Shown: in pieces, positions 50,687 through 60,493 of the stretch
Layout of the letters: every line of letters begins with the position of its first letter
Numbering within the stretch: the first letter of the stretch is position 1
DNA from: Cellulomonas chengniuliangii
Lineage (GTDB): Bacteria > Actinomycetota > Actinomycetes > Actinomycetales > Cellulomonadaceae
Reading direction: 5' to 3'
NCBI RefSeq assembly: GCF_024508335.1
Contig: NZ_CP101988.1
Coordinates: 2,294,001-2,358,000, forward strand
DNA: 64,000 nucleotides
Program-made: the position numbers and the translations under genes
The notes under the pieces: generated by a model
What the model saw: only the letters and a program-made list of their open reading frames with translations
The model's database searches: none
What the model was told of the DNA's origin: nothing

Positions 50687-52378
50687 GTGAGCACAGCACG
50701 ACCCACCGTGGTCCACGGCATCGGTGTGAGCCCCGGACGCGCGGTGGCCCCGTGCGTGCTGCTGCCCGAGCCGGTGGGCGAGCCGCCGTCGGGCCGCCGC
50801 CTCGCCCCCGGCGACGACCATGCCGCCGCGGCCGAGCAGATCTCCCGTGCCGCCCTCCGCGTCCAGTCGATGCTCGAGGAAGCCGCCGACCGCGCGCAGG
50901 GCGAGAGCGAGGAGCTGCTGCGAGCCACCGCGACGATCGCCGCCGACCCGTCGCTCGTCGCGGACGCGGAGCACCGGGTGCTCGCCGACCACCTGGTGCC
51001 GGAGCGGGCCGTGTGGGAGGCCGCCGAGGCGGTCTCCGCGCAGTTCGAGGCGTTGGGCGGCTACTTCGCCGAGCGCACGCGTGACATCGCGGACGTCCGC
51101 GACCGGCTCGTGGCCGAGCTGACCGGCCGCCCCGCCCCTGGCGTCCCGGAGCACGCGGAGCCCTTCGTCCTGGTGGCGCCGGACCTCGCCCCCGCGTTGA
51201 CCGCGACGCTCGACCCGGCGCGCGTCGTGGGCATCGTCACAGGCGCCGGTGGGCCCACGTCGCACACGGCGATCCTCGCGCGGGCCCTGGGCATCCCCGC
51301 GGTCGTGGCCGCGCGCGGCATCACCGAGCAGCTCGCCGAGGGCGACCTCGTGCTGGTCGACGGCTCGCACGGCACCGCGACGGTGCACCCCGACGAGGCG
51401 CAGGTCGCCGCGACGCGGGCCGCATCCGCCCAGGCCCGCACATTCGACGGAGAGGGCCGCACCGCCGACGGCCACCGCGTCGAGCTGCTCGCCAACGTGG
51501 GCGACCCCCGCGACGCCGCCGTCGCAGCGGCCGCCGGCGCGGAAGGGGTCGGCCTGCTGCGCACCGAGTTCGGGTTCCTCGACCGGGACGAGGCGCCCTC
51601 CGTGGCGGAGCAGGTGGCCGCCTACCGCCAGGTGCTCGCCGCGTTCCCCGGTCGCAAGGTCGTCATCCGCACGCTCGACGCCGGCGCGGACAAGCCCATG
51701 CCGTTCCTCACCAGCGACACCGAGGCCAACCCGGCGCTCGGCGTCCGCGGCCTGCGCACCGCCCAGGACCACCCCGAGGTGCTCGAGGACCAGCTCACGG
51801 CCATCGCGGAGGCCGCCGCCGCGGAGTCCTCCCGCGTGTGGGTGATGGCGCCGATGGTGGCGACCGTCGACGAGAGCGAGGACTTCGTCGCGCGGTGCGC
51901 GCGCCACGGCCTCGACGTGGCCGGCGTCATGGTCGAGGTGCCCAGCGCGGCACTGCTCGCCGGGCGGATCCTCGCCAGCGCCAAGTTCGCGAGCATCGGC
52001 ACCAACGACCTCACCCAGTACACGATGGCAGCCGACCGGCTGCTGGGCGCGGTCGCGGAGCTCTCCGACACGTGGCAGCCCGCCGTGCTCCAGCTCGTCG
52101 CCGCGACCTGCGCGGGCGGCGCCCAGCAGGACCGGCCGGTGGGGGTCTGCGGGGAGGCGGCCGCGTCTCCCGCCCTCGCGGTGGTGCTGGTCGGCCTCGG
52201 CGTGACCTCGCTGTCCATGACGCCCCGCGCCCTCGCCGACGTCGCCGCCGTGCTGGGGGCCGTCACGGTGGACGACTGCCGTCGTGCCGCGCAGCTCGCT
52301 CTCAGCGCCCCCACCGCGGCCGCGGCCCGGGACCGGGTGCGCTCGGCTCTCCCCGTGCTCGACGAGCTGGGGCTGTAG
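50687..52378 (+). CDS. ptsI: Phosphoenolpyruvate--protein phosphotransferase (PTS enzyme I)
   Basis: General PTS component that moves phosphate from PEP to HPr. 563 aa. Active His193 in GAGGPTSHTAI; the PEP-binding barrel has EGVGLLRTEFGFLDR, TLDAGADKPMPF, GIMVEVPSAA-like segment (VMVEVPSAALLAG) and FASIGTNDLTQYTMAADR, and the catalytic Cys is in VGVCGEAA. GTG at 50687 with GAGGAGG 8 nt upstream. No ptsH is nearby in the window. Divergent from the EIIB gene. Confidence 0.96.
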   Translation: MSTARPTVVHGIGVSPGRAVAPCVLLPEPVGEPPSGRRLAPGDDHAAAAEQISRAALRVQSMLEEAADRAQGESEELLRATATIAADPSLVADAEHRVLADHLVPERAVWEAAEAVSAQFEALGGYFAERTRDIADVRDRLVAELTGRPAPGVPEHAEPFVLVAPDLAPALTATLDPARVVGIVTGAGGPTSHTAILARALGIPAVVAARGITEQLAEGDLVLVDGSHGTATVHPDEAQVAATRAASAQARTFDGEGRTADGHRVELLANVGDPRDAAVAAAAGAEGVGLLRTEFGFLDRDEAPSVAEQVAAYRQVLAAFPGRKVVIRTLDAGADKPMPFLTSDTEANPALGVRGLRTAQDHPEVLEDQLTAIAEAAAAESSRVWVMAPMVATVDESEDFVARCARHGLDVAGVMVEVPSAALLAGRILASAKFASIGTNDLTQYTMAADRLLGAVAELSDTWQPAVLQLVAATCAGGAQQDRPVGVCGEAAASPALAVVLVGLGVTSLSMTPRALADVAAVLGAVTVDDCRRAAQLALSAPTAAAARDRVRSALPVLDELGL

Positions 52379-52472
52379 GCGGCTGCCGCCCTCACACCGC
52401 GAGGCACGGTGTGTCCGAGGCCACCACCCGGTGTCGCGCCCACCTGTGCGGGACCGATGCGAGACTGTGCGG

Positions 52473-52886
52473 GTGACCTCCAGCGCGCCCGACTCCGCTG
52501 CCCACCGCGCCGACTCGTTCTACGCGGTGGTGGGCGGCCGCGAGACGTTCGAGCGGCTCGTCACCGAGTTCTACCGTGGCGTGGCCCAGGACCCCGTCCT
52601 GACGGCCATGTACCCCGAGGAGGACCTGGGACCGGCCGCCGAGCGGCTCACGCTGTTCCTCGAGCAGTACTGGGGAGGCCCCACGACGTACTCGGAGAAC
52701 CGCGGCCATCCCCGACTGCGCATGCGGCACGCCCCGTACAAGGTCAACCCGGATGCGCGTGACCGATGGCTCGCGCACATGCGCGCCGCTGTCGACTCCC
52801 TCGGACTGGCGCCGCTGCACCACGCGCAGCTGTGGGACTACCTCGAGCGCGCGGCCCACTCGATGCTCAACACCTTCGACGACTGA
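52473..52886 (+). CDS. glbO: Truncated haemoglobin, group II (HbO-like)
   Basis: A 137-aa 2-over-2 globin. FYAVVGGRETFERLVTEFY begins the B/E region, LFLEQYWGGPTTYSENRGHP and LRMRHAPYKV contain the family's distal Tyr/Trp and proximal His region, and WDYLERAAHSMLNT ends the H helix. Related to mycobacterial GlbO, linked to oxygen chemistry or protection from nitrosative stress. GTG at 52473; GAGACT lies 6 nt upstream (52461-52466), suggesting a leaderless mRNA. Another GTG two codons upstream is possible. Confidence 0.9.
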   Translation: MTSSAPDSAAHRADSFYAVVGGRETFERLVTEFYRGVAQDPVLTAMYPEEDLGPAAERLTLFLEQYWGGPTTYSENRGHPRLRMRHAPYKVNPDARDRWLAHMRAAVDSLGLAPLHHAQLWDYLERAAHSMLNTFDD

Positions 52887-52928
52887 CCCGCACCCACCCG
52901 TCCCCGAGCCACAGCAGGTAGCCGCACG

Positions 52929-53837
52929 ATGACCTCCCAGCCCGTCCCCGCCGGCAACGCCGACCCCCAGGACGCCGTCCGCCACGTCCTCGCGATACTC
53001 GACCTCGAGGCCGCCCCGGACGACGAGAACCTCTTCCGGGGCGCGAGCGTCCCGCACCCCAACGGCCGGGTCTTCGGCGGCCAGGTCCTCGCGCAGGCTC
53101 TGCTCGCCGCCGGCCGCACCGTCTCCGACGGCCGCCTCCCGCACTCGCTGCACGGGTACTTCCTCCGCGCGGGCGATGTGCGGCAGGACATCGACTTCAC
53201 CGTGGAGCGGCTGCGCGACGGCCGCTCGTTCACCGCGCGGCGCACGCACGCGCTGCAGGGCGGCGCCCCGATCCTGTCGATGATCGCCTCCTTCCAGGAG
53301 TCCCAGCCCGGCTTCGAGTACGCAGACCCGATGCCCGCGGCGCCCGACCCCGAGAGCCTGGCCTCAGCCGGAGACACCCTGCGCGAGGTGAACCACCCCC
53401 TGGCCGAGTTCTGGGCGACCGAGACCCCGTTCGACGTGCGCCACGTCGAACAGCCCATCTACCTGCGGCCCGACGCCTCCGGCGCCGGGGACCAGCTCGT
53501 GTGGATGCGCGCGCGGGGCCCTGTCCCCGACGACCAGCTGCTGCACCGGGCGCTGCTCGCCTACGCGTGCGACCAGGTCATGCTCGAGCCCGTGCTGCGG
53601 CGGTCCGGCGAGAGCTGGGCATCCCCCGGGCTGTCGATCGCGAGCCTCGACCACGCGATGTGGTGGCACCGCGACGTGCGCGTCGACGAGTGGCTGCTGT
53701 ACGCCCAGTCCACCCCGAGCGGGCAGGGCGGCCGCGGCCTGGGCGCCGCGCGGATCTACTCCCAGGACGGCTCCCTCGTCGCCACCACGGCACAGGAGGG
53801 CATGGTGCGGGTCCCCCAGCCCTCTTCGGGCCGCTAG
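52929..53837 (+). CDS. tesB: Acyl-CoA thioesterase II (TesB family)
   Basis: A 302-aa double hot-dog thioesterase that hydrolyses medium- to long-chain acyl-CoA. NENLFRGASVPHPNGRVFGG-like N-terminal block (here DENLFRGASVPHPNGRVFGG), LPHSLHGYFLRAGDV, the second domain ACDQVMLEP and SLDHAMWWHRDVRVDEWLLY with the catalytic Asp/His, and GRGLGAARIYSQDGSLVATT. ATG at 52929 with AGCAGGTAG upstream. 42 nt after the globin gene on the same strand. Confidence 0.93.
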   Translation: MTSQPVPAGNADPQDAVRHVLAILDLEAAPDDENLFRGASVPHPNGRVFGGQVLAQALLAAGRTVSDGRLPHSLHGYFLRAGDVRQDIDFTVERLRDGRSFTARRTHALQGGAPILSMIASFQESQPGFEYADPMPAAPDPESLASAGDTLREVNHPLAEFWATETPFDVRHVEQPIYLRPDASGAGDQLVWMRARGPVPDDQLLHRALLAYACDQVMLEPVLRRSGESWASPGLSIASLDHAMWWHRDVRVDEWLLYAQSTPSGQGGRGLGAARIYSQDGSLVATTAQEGMVRVPQPSSGR

Positions 53838-53889
53838 CGCCTCGACGTGCGGGACGGCCGCTCGGCGGACAGGACTGGGAGACGGTGGC

Positions 53890-54282
53890 GTGGCGGGACT
53901 GCATCATGTCGAGGTCTGGGTCGCGGATGGTGACGAGGCGCGGGCCGAGTGGGGCTGGCTCCTCCGGCGGCTGGGGCTCACCCTGGAGAGCGAGTGGCCC
54001 GGAGGCCAGTCGTGGGGCGCCGGCGGCGCGTATCTCACGTTGACGACGTCGCCGAATCTCACGAGCTCGGCGCATGATCGTCGGAGGCCGGGCATGAATC
54101 ACCTCGCGTTCAAGGGCGGCGCCGCCGATCGGGTCGACGCGATCATGGCGGACGCGCACGAGCACGGTTGGCGCCCGCTCTATCAGGAGCGTTATCCGCA
54201 TGCGGGCGGCCCCCAGCACTACGCCGGGTGGCTGGAGAGTTCCGCGGGCTTCAAGGTGGAGATCGTCGCGGACGAGTCGTGA
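53890..54282 (+). CDS. VOC-family (glyoxalase-like) protein
   Basis: A 130-aa vicinal-oxygen-chelate fold protein: LHHVEVWVADGDEARAEWGW opens the first beta-alpha-beta-beta-beta module with a metal-ligand His, MNHLAFKGG opens the second, and FKVEIVADES carries the terminal Glu ligand. Activity unknown; glyoxalase, dioxygenase and fosfomycin-resistance enzymes share the fold. GTG at 53890 with GGGAGAC upstream. Confidence 0.85.
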   Translation: MAGLHHVEVWVADGDEARAEWGWLLRRLGLTLESEWPGGQSWGAGGAYLTLTTSPNLTSSAHDRRRPGMNHLAFKGGAADRVDAIMADAHEHGWRPLYQERYPHAGGPQHYAGWLESSAGFKVEIVADES

Positions 54283-54344
54283 CCGCGGGCCGCGCCGCCC
54301 TCGGGTCGAGGTGCGCTGCCCGCCCGCGCGGCTGAGACTGCCGT

Positions 54345-55958
54345 ATGGCCGAGACCTCTCACGCCGACGTCCTGTCGGCCCCTGTCGCCGACACCCTCCC
54401 GGGCCTCGTCCCCGGCGTGGGCCCCGACGGCCGTCCCCGACCGGACGCGCCGCTGGTCGCGGTGACCGGCGTCACCGGGTACGTCGGCGGCAGGCTGGTC
54501 CCCGAGCTGCTCGCCGCCGGGTACCGGGTCCGGGCCCTGGCACGGCACCCCGAGCGCCTGCGCGGGCGCCCGTGGTTCGACGACGTGGACGTCGTCACGG
54601 CGGACGCGTCCGACCCCGACCAGCTCCGCGACGCGCTGCGCGACGTGGACATCGCCTACTACCTCATCCACTCGCTGGGCAGCGGGCGGCAGTTCGAGCA
54701 GCGCGACCGGCGCACCGCACTGGTCTTCGCGCAGTCGGCCCGCGAGGCGTCGGTGCGCCGCCTCGTCTACCTGGGCGGCCTGTACCCCGAGGGCCAGGAG
54801 CTCTCCCCGCACCTGGCCTCCCGCACCGAGGTCGGGGAGATCCTCCTCGCGTCGGGGGTCCCCACCACGGTTCTCCGCGCCGCCGTGATCCTCGGCTCCG
54901 GCTCGGCGTCCTTCGAGATGATGCGCTACCTCACCGAGCGGCTGCCCGCCATGACGGTCCCCCGCTGGGTGGACAACCGCATCCAGCCGATCGCGATCCG
55001 CGACGTGCTCCGCTACCTGGTGGGCGCCGCCGCGATGCCGCCCGAGGTGAGCCGGGGGTTCGACATCGGCGGCCCCGACGTGCTCACCTACCGCGAGATG
55101 ATGCAGCGGTACGCCGCCGTCGCCGGGCTCCCCCGGCGCGTCATCGTGGGCGTCGGGGTGCTCACCCCCCGGCTGTCCTCCCTGTGGGTCTCGCTGGTCA
55201 CCCCGGTGCCGGGCGGGCTGGCCAGGCCGCTGGTCGAGTCGCTGGTGCACGAGGTGGTCTGCGACGAGCACGACATCGCCGAGTGGGTGCCCGACCCTCC
55301 CACCGGCCTGATCGGGTTCGACCAGGCGGTGCGCCAGGCTCTGCAACGGATCCATGCGGCCGACGTGGTCACGCGCTGGACCTCGGCCTCGGTGCCCGGG
55401 GCGCCCAGCGACCCGCTGCCCAGCGACCCGGACTGGGCCGGCGGCTCGCTGTACGTCGACGAGCGCCGCGTCGAGGTGGACGCCTCCCCCGCAGCCCTGT
55501 GGCGGGTCATCGAGGCGGTGGGGGGTGAGCGCGGCTGGTACTCGTGGTCGCTGGCCTGGCGCCTGCGCGGTCTCGCGGACCGCCTGGTCGGGGGCCCCGG
55601 GCTGCGCCGGGGACGCCGCGACCCGAGCCGGCTCCTGGTCGACGACGCGGTGGACTTCTGGAGGGTCGAGGAGGTCGTCCCCGGCGAGCTGCTGCGGCTG
55701 CGCGCCGAGATGCGCCTGCCAGGGCTGGCGTGGCTCGAGCTGCGGGTCGAGCCAGTCGGCTCCGGCGGGTTCGACGAGCTGCCGACCGCGTTCGCCCAGC
55801 GCGCGCTGTTCCACCCTCACGGCCTCGCGGGCCAGCTGTACTGGTGGGCCGTGTACCCGTTCCACGGCATCGTCTTCGGGGGGATGCAGCGCAACATCGC
55901 CCGGGCCGCCGAGACGGCCGAGCGCGCGCGCACCGACCGGGCCCCCGCCGCCCGCTGA
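54345..55958 (+). CDS. NAD(P)-binding epimerase-like protein with C-terminal DUF2867 domain
   Basis: A 537-aa two-domain protein. The N-terminal extended-SDR/NmrA-like Rossmann domain has TGVTGYVG at 41-48 and a YYLIHSLGSG segment in place of the usual YxxxK. The C-terminal DUF2867 domain (~370-530: VDASPAALWRVIEAVGGERG, then FWRVEEVVPGELLRLRAEMR) resembles START/SRPBCC proteins. The combination is common in actinobacteria; reaction unknown. ATG at 54345; GAGACT is 5 nt upstream and no ribosome-binding site is seen, so it may be leaderless. Confidence 0.87.
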   Translation: MAETSHADVLSAPVADTLPGLVPGVGPDGRPRPDAPLVAVTGVTGYVGGRLVPELLAAGYRVRALARHPERLRGRPWFDDVDVVTADASDPDQLRDALRDVDIAYYLIHSLGSGRQFEQRDRRTALVFAQSAREASVRRLVYLGGLYPEGQELSPHLASRTEVGEILLASGVPTTVLRAAVILGSGSASFEMMRYLTERLPAMTVPRWVDNRIQPIAIRDVLRYLVGAAAMPPEVSRGFDIGGPDVLTYREMMQRYAAVAGLPRRVIVGVGVLTPRLSSLWVSLVTPVPGGLARPLVESLVHEVVCDEHDIAEWVPDPPTGLIGFDQAVRQALQRIHAADVVTRWTSASVPGAPSDPLPSDPDWAGGSLYVDERRVEVDASPAALWRVIEAVGGERGWYSWSLAWRLRGLADRLVGGPGLRRGRRDPSRLLVDDAVDFWRVEEVVPGELLRLRAEMRLPGLAWLELRVEPVGSGGFDELPTAFAQRALFHPHGLAGQLYWWAVYPFHGIVFGGMQRNIARAAETAERARTDRAPAAR

Positions 55959-55961
55959 GCG

Positions 55962-56450
55962 TCAGCGGCTGCGGCGCAGCACCACGGGCTCCTCCACGAA
56001 CGGCTCCCAGGCGGCGCGCTCGGCCTGGCCGATCCGGCGCGGGGATCCCGTCGTGGAGTCCACGAGGACCAGGGTGGTGACAGCCCGCGCGTAGGTGACG
56101 CCGTCCTGCCCGGCGGGCACGTCGCGCACCTCGTAGCAGATGTCCAGGCTCGCCCCGCCGAGCCTCCCGATCCACAGCACCACGATCACCGGGTGCCGGC
56201 GGTACGCGAGTGGGCGGAGGTACTCCACGTGCTGACCGGCCACGAGTGTCGAGGTCTCGGCGCCTGGTCCGGCGTCGATGACCGCGGTGGGCCATCCCGT
56301 CACAGCCGATTCCTCGGAGATGACGGGATGGCGCCAGAACACCTCGATGCGCGCCTCTTCGAGAAGCGTCAGCATCGCGACGTTGTTCACATGCCCGTAC
56401 GCGTCCAGGTCCGACCAGCGCAACGAGACCGGGACGTCGAGACGGGTCAT
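55962..56450 (-). CDS. Acyl-CoA thioesterase, 4HBT (YbgC/FadM-like) hot-dog family
   Basis: A 162-aa single hot-dog protein. RWSDLDAYGHVNNVAMLTLL contains the catalytic Asp16 and the HVNN signature, EEARIEVFW lies on the central helix, and QHVEYLRPLAYRRHPVIV forms the next strands. Probably hydrolyses an acyl-CoA; chain length unknown. It starts 7 nt after the ettA stop on the same strand, so it is co-transcribed with ettA. The 3' end faces the DUF2867 gene only 3 nt away. Confidence 0.9.
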   Translation of the reverse strand: MTRLDVPVSLRWSDLDAYGHVNNVAMLTLLEEARIEVFWRHPVISEESAVTGWPTAVIDAGPGAETSTLVAGQHVEYLRPLAYRRHPVIVVLWIGRLGGASLDICYEVRDVPAGQDGVTYARAVTTLVLVDSTTGSPRRIGQAERAAWEPFVEEPVVLRRSR

Positions 56451-56457
56451 CGGCGGG

Positions 56458-58140
<1,683 letters not shown>

Positions 58141-58252
58141 TGGCTCTTCGTCCGCCTCGGTGCTCGGGGGTGTGGGCCTGGTCCGCCTGGCCGCGTGCTC
58201 CGCGGCTCGGCGGCGGACCAGGCCGGTGATGTCCGCGGCCCAGCCTAGGCGA

Positions 58253-58777
58253 TCACCCGACAGAAGCGAGCGCCTCGGACGTGGCCTCATCCGGATCGGG
58301 CTCGGCGAGCACCGCCAGCGCCGCCAGCCGTCCCGGCTCGTCGGGAAGCCCCACGAGGTCCGCGTCGACGCCGGCGCCGTCCGCCGATCCCTCCCCCGCG
58401 CCGTCCGGGTGCACGGTGCGGGCGAACCGCGCCGTCCCGTACGACAGGTCGGGGCCGATGGCGATCGCGTCGAGGACGAGCGTGGTGCGGGTGCCCTCGG
58501 GCGCCGCCCACTCGTCCGTGGAGAGCCGCCCGTGCACCACGACCGGGTCCCCCTTGCGCAGTGACTCGGCGACGTTGCGGGCGGCCCCGCGCCAGCACTT
58601 GACCGTGAACCACTCGGTGCGGCCGTCGGTCCAGGCGCCGCGATCGCGGTCGAACACCCGGCGGGTGCTGGCCATGCGGAACGAGGTGAACGGCGTGGCG
58701 CCGCCCAGCCCGGGATAGTGCTTCGGCTCGGCGCCCAGCCAGCCGACCAGCGTCAGGGTGAGCTCGTTGGTGCTCAT
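58253..58777 (-). CDS. Single-stranded DNA-binding protein (divergent paralogue)
   Basis: A 174-aa OB-fold SSB. ELTLTLVGWLGAEP, TSFRMASTRRVFDRDRGAW, WFTVKCWRGAARNVAESLRK, GDPVVVHGRLSTDEW and TRTTLVLDAIAIGPDLSYG match SSB beta strands. The acidic tail ends DEATSEALASVG rather than the canonical DDDIPF tip that recruits repair proteins. That and the gene context suggest a second, SsbB-like paralogue and not the replicative SSB. ATG at 58775-58777 with AGGAGGA upstream. Confidence 0.9.
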   Translation of the reverse strand: MSTNELTLTLVGWLGAEPKHYPGLGGATPFTSFRMASTRRVFDRDRGAWTDGRTEWFTVKCWRGAARNVAESLRKGDPVVVHGRLSTDEWAAPEGTRTTLVLDAIAIGPDLSYGTARFARTVHPDGAGEGSADGAGVDADLVGLPDEPGRLAALAVLAEPDPDEATSEALASVG

Positions 58778-58942
58778 GCGTCCTCCTCGTCGTGGCCGGC
58801 GGGAGCCGGCGCGTGAGGACAGCGTCGTGATCGCGCCGGGGGCGTGGAGACGCCCGCCGCGGGGTTGGGGAGCGGGTGGTCGCGTGAGCCGGCTGGGGGT
58901 GGACCGACCACGCACCCAGCGGAGCACCGCTCGCCGCAGGCC

Positions 58943-60493
58943 TCAGGCGGCCGTAGCCCTCCGCACAAGCTCGCGGACCTGGCGGTGCTCGCCCAGCACC
59001 TGGGCCGCAGGATCGCGTAGCCCAGCCGCCGCCACGCCCTCGAGCGCGGCGCGGCCGTCCTCGAGCACCCGCTCGGACCGGCGCCGCGCGAGGAGCCGAC
59101 GGGTCGCCACGGTCCCGACGGCCAGCAGCGCCCCGAGCACAGCCGTCGTGATCGCCACCGGCCACGCCCAGCCGTCGCCCGATCCCAGGGAGACCAGGTC
59201 GACGCCGACGGCGATCGAGCCCGTCAGCAACGCCACGACGCCGAGCAGCGCCGAGAGCGCCAGCGCCCAGGTCGCCAGGAGCGGGCGCCGCGCGACCACG
59301 GTCACCGAGGCGAGCGCCTCGTCGACGTCGCCACGCAGCCGCTCGGTGGTGGCCACCGCGTCGCGCAGGGCGTCCTGCCACCGGCCTGGGACCATGCGTG
59401 CCACGCGCTCCCACCACGCCGACCGGGCGAGCTCGACGGTGTCCGCCTGCACCGCTCCGAACGTCGGCACCCGCGAGGCCCCGCCGCGCACCACGGCGCC
59501 CACCGCGTCGGCGATCGCGGGCAGCCCCGCGGCCTCGGCGAGCACGTCCACGACCTCGGTGACGTCGAGCTGCGCGGGGCCGGGCTCGCGGTCGGCCACC
59601 TGGCCGGCGAGCAGCACCGCGGCGTCGTTGACCTCGGCGCCCGCGCGTTCGGCGGCGACACTCCGGCGGCTCACCACCGCCGCGAGCCGGTCACGCAGCT
59701 CGGGCACGCCCTCGCCGGTCCGGGCGGACGCGGCGCGCACCGGGACGCCGGTGAGCCCGTCCTCGACGAGCAGCCTCGACACGTCGGCGACGAGCTCGTG
59801 GCGCATCTCCGGGGGCACCGTGTCGACCTGGTTGAGCACGACCGCCATCGCCCCCTCGTGGCCGACGAGGTGGCGCAGGTAGCCCGAGTGCAGCGCGTCG
59901 TCCGCGTACTTCTGCGGGTCCACCACCCACACCAGCAGATCAGCCATGGGCAGCAGGCGGTCGACGACCTCGCGGTGCGCCGGCTCGATCGAGTCGTGGT
60001 CGGGGAGGTCGAGCAGCACCAGGCCGCGCAGCGGGGCCTCCGTGTCGCCGTCGAGCAGGCTCTCGCGCTCGATCCGGCGATCGGCCGCGACCCCGAGCCA
60101 GTCGAGCAGCGCCTCGCCGCCCGAGCCCCACACGCAGGCGGTGACCTGGGAGGTGGTGGGGCGCTTGACGCCGACGTCCGCGAAGTCGAGCCCGCAGACG
60201 GCGTTGAACAACGACGACTTGCCGGAGCCCGTGCCGCCGAGCAACGCCACGATCGTGTGGTCGACTCCGAGCGCGAGGCGCTCGCGCACCCGGTCCACGA
60301 CGACCTCCACGCGCTGCGCCACCGCCGGGTCCAGGCGGTCGCCACCGACCTCGCGCGCCTCGTCCAGGCACGCCACCCGCTCGGCCAGGGCGCGGGTCTG
60401 CTCGCCGTGCAGGTCGTCGCCGGGCTGATCGTCGCCCCGCACGTGGTCGCCCTTCCGCCCGAGGCCCGTCATCGCCGTCTCCGTCCCGGTCAT
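58943..60493 (-). CDS. Membrane-associated dynamin-like GTPase (second of a pair)
   Basis: A 516-aa protein. P-loop GGTGSGKSS at 86-94, G3 LLDLPDHDS, G4 VVLNQVD and a long helical middle. Two adjacent membrane helices lie near the C-terminus (LATWALALSALLGVVALLTG and WAWPVAITTAVLGALLAVG). This architecture is shared with bacterial YfjP/dynamin-related GTPases that act on membranes; function unknown. The start ATG at 60493 overlaps the stop of the upstream GTPase by ATGA, so the two are probably subunits of one assembly. A very long upstream extension in the same frame is out-of-frame reading of that gene. Confidence 0.85.
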   Translation of the reverse strand: MTGTETAMTGLGRKGDHVRGDDQPGDDLHGEQTRALAERVACLDEAREVGGDRLDPAVAQRVEVVVDRVRERLALGVDHTIVALLGGTGSGKSSLFNAVCGLDFADVGVKRPTTSQVTACVWGSGGEALLDWLGVAADRRIERESLLDGDTEAPLRGLVLLDLPDHDSIEPAHREVVDRLLPMADLLVWVVDPQKYADDALHSGYLRHLVGHEGAMAVVLNQVDTVPPEMRHELVADVSRLLVEDGLTGVPVRAASARTGEGVPELRDRLAAVVSRRSVAAERAGAEVNDAAVLLAGQVADREPGPAQLDVTEVVDVLAEAAGLPAIADAVGAVVRGGASRVPTFGAVQADTVELARSAWWERVARMVPGRWQDALRDAVATTERLRGDVDEALASVTVVARRPLLATWALALSALLGVVALLTGSIAVGVDLVSLGSGDGWAWPVAITTAVLGALLAVGTVATRRLLARRRSERVLEDGRAALEGVAAAGLRDPAAQVLGEHRQVRELVRRATAA

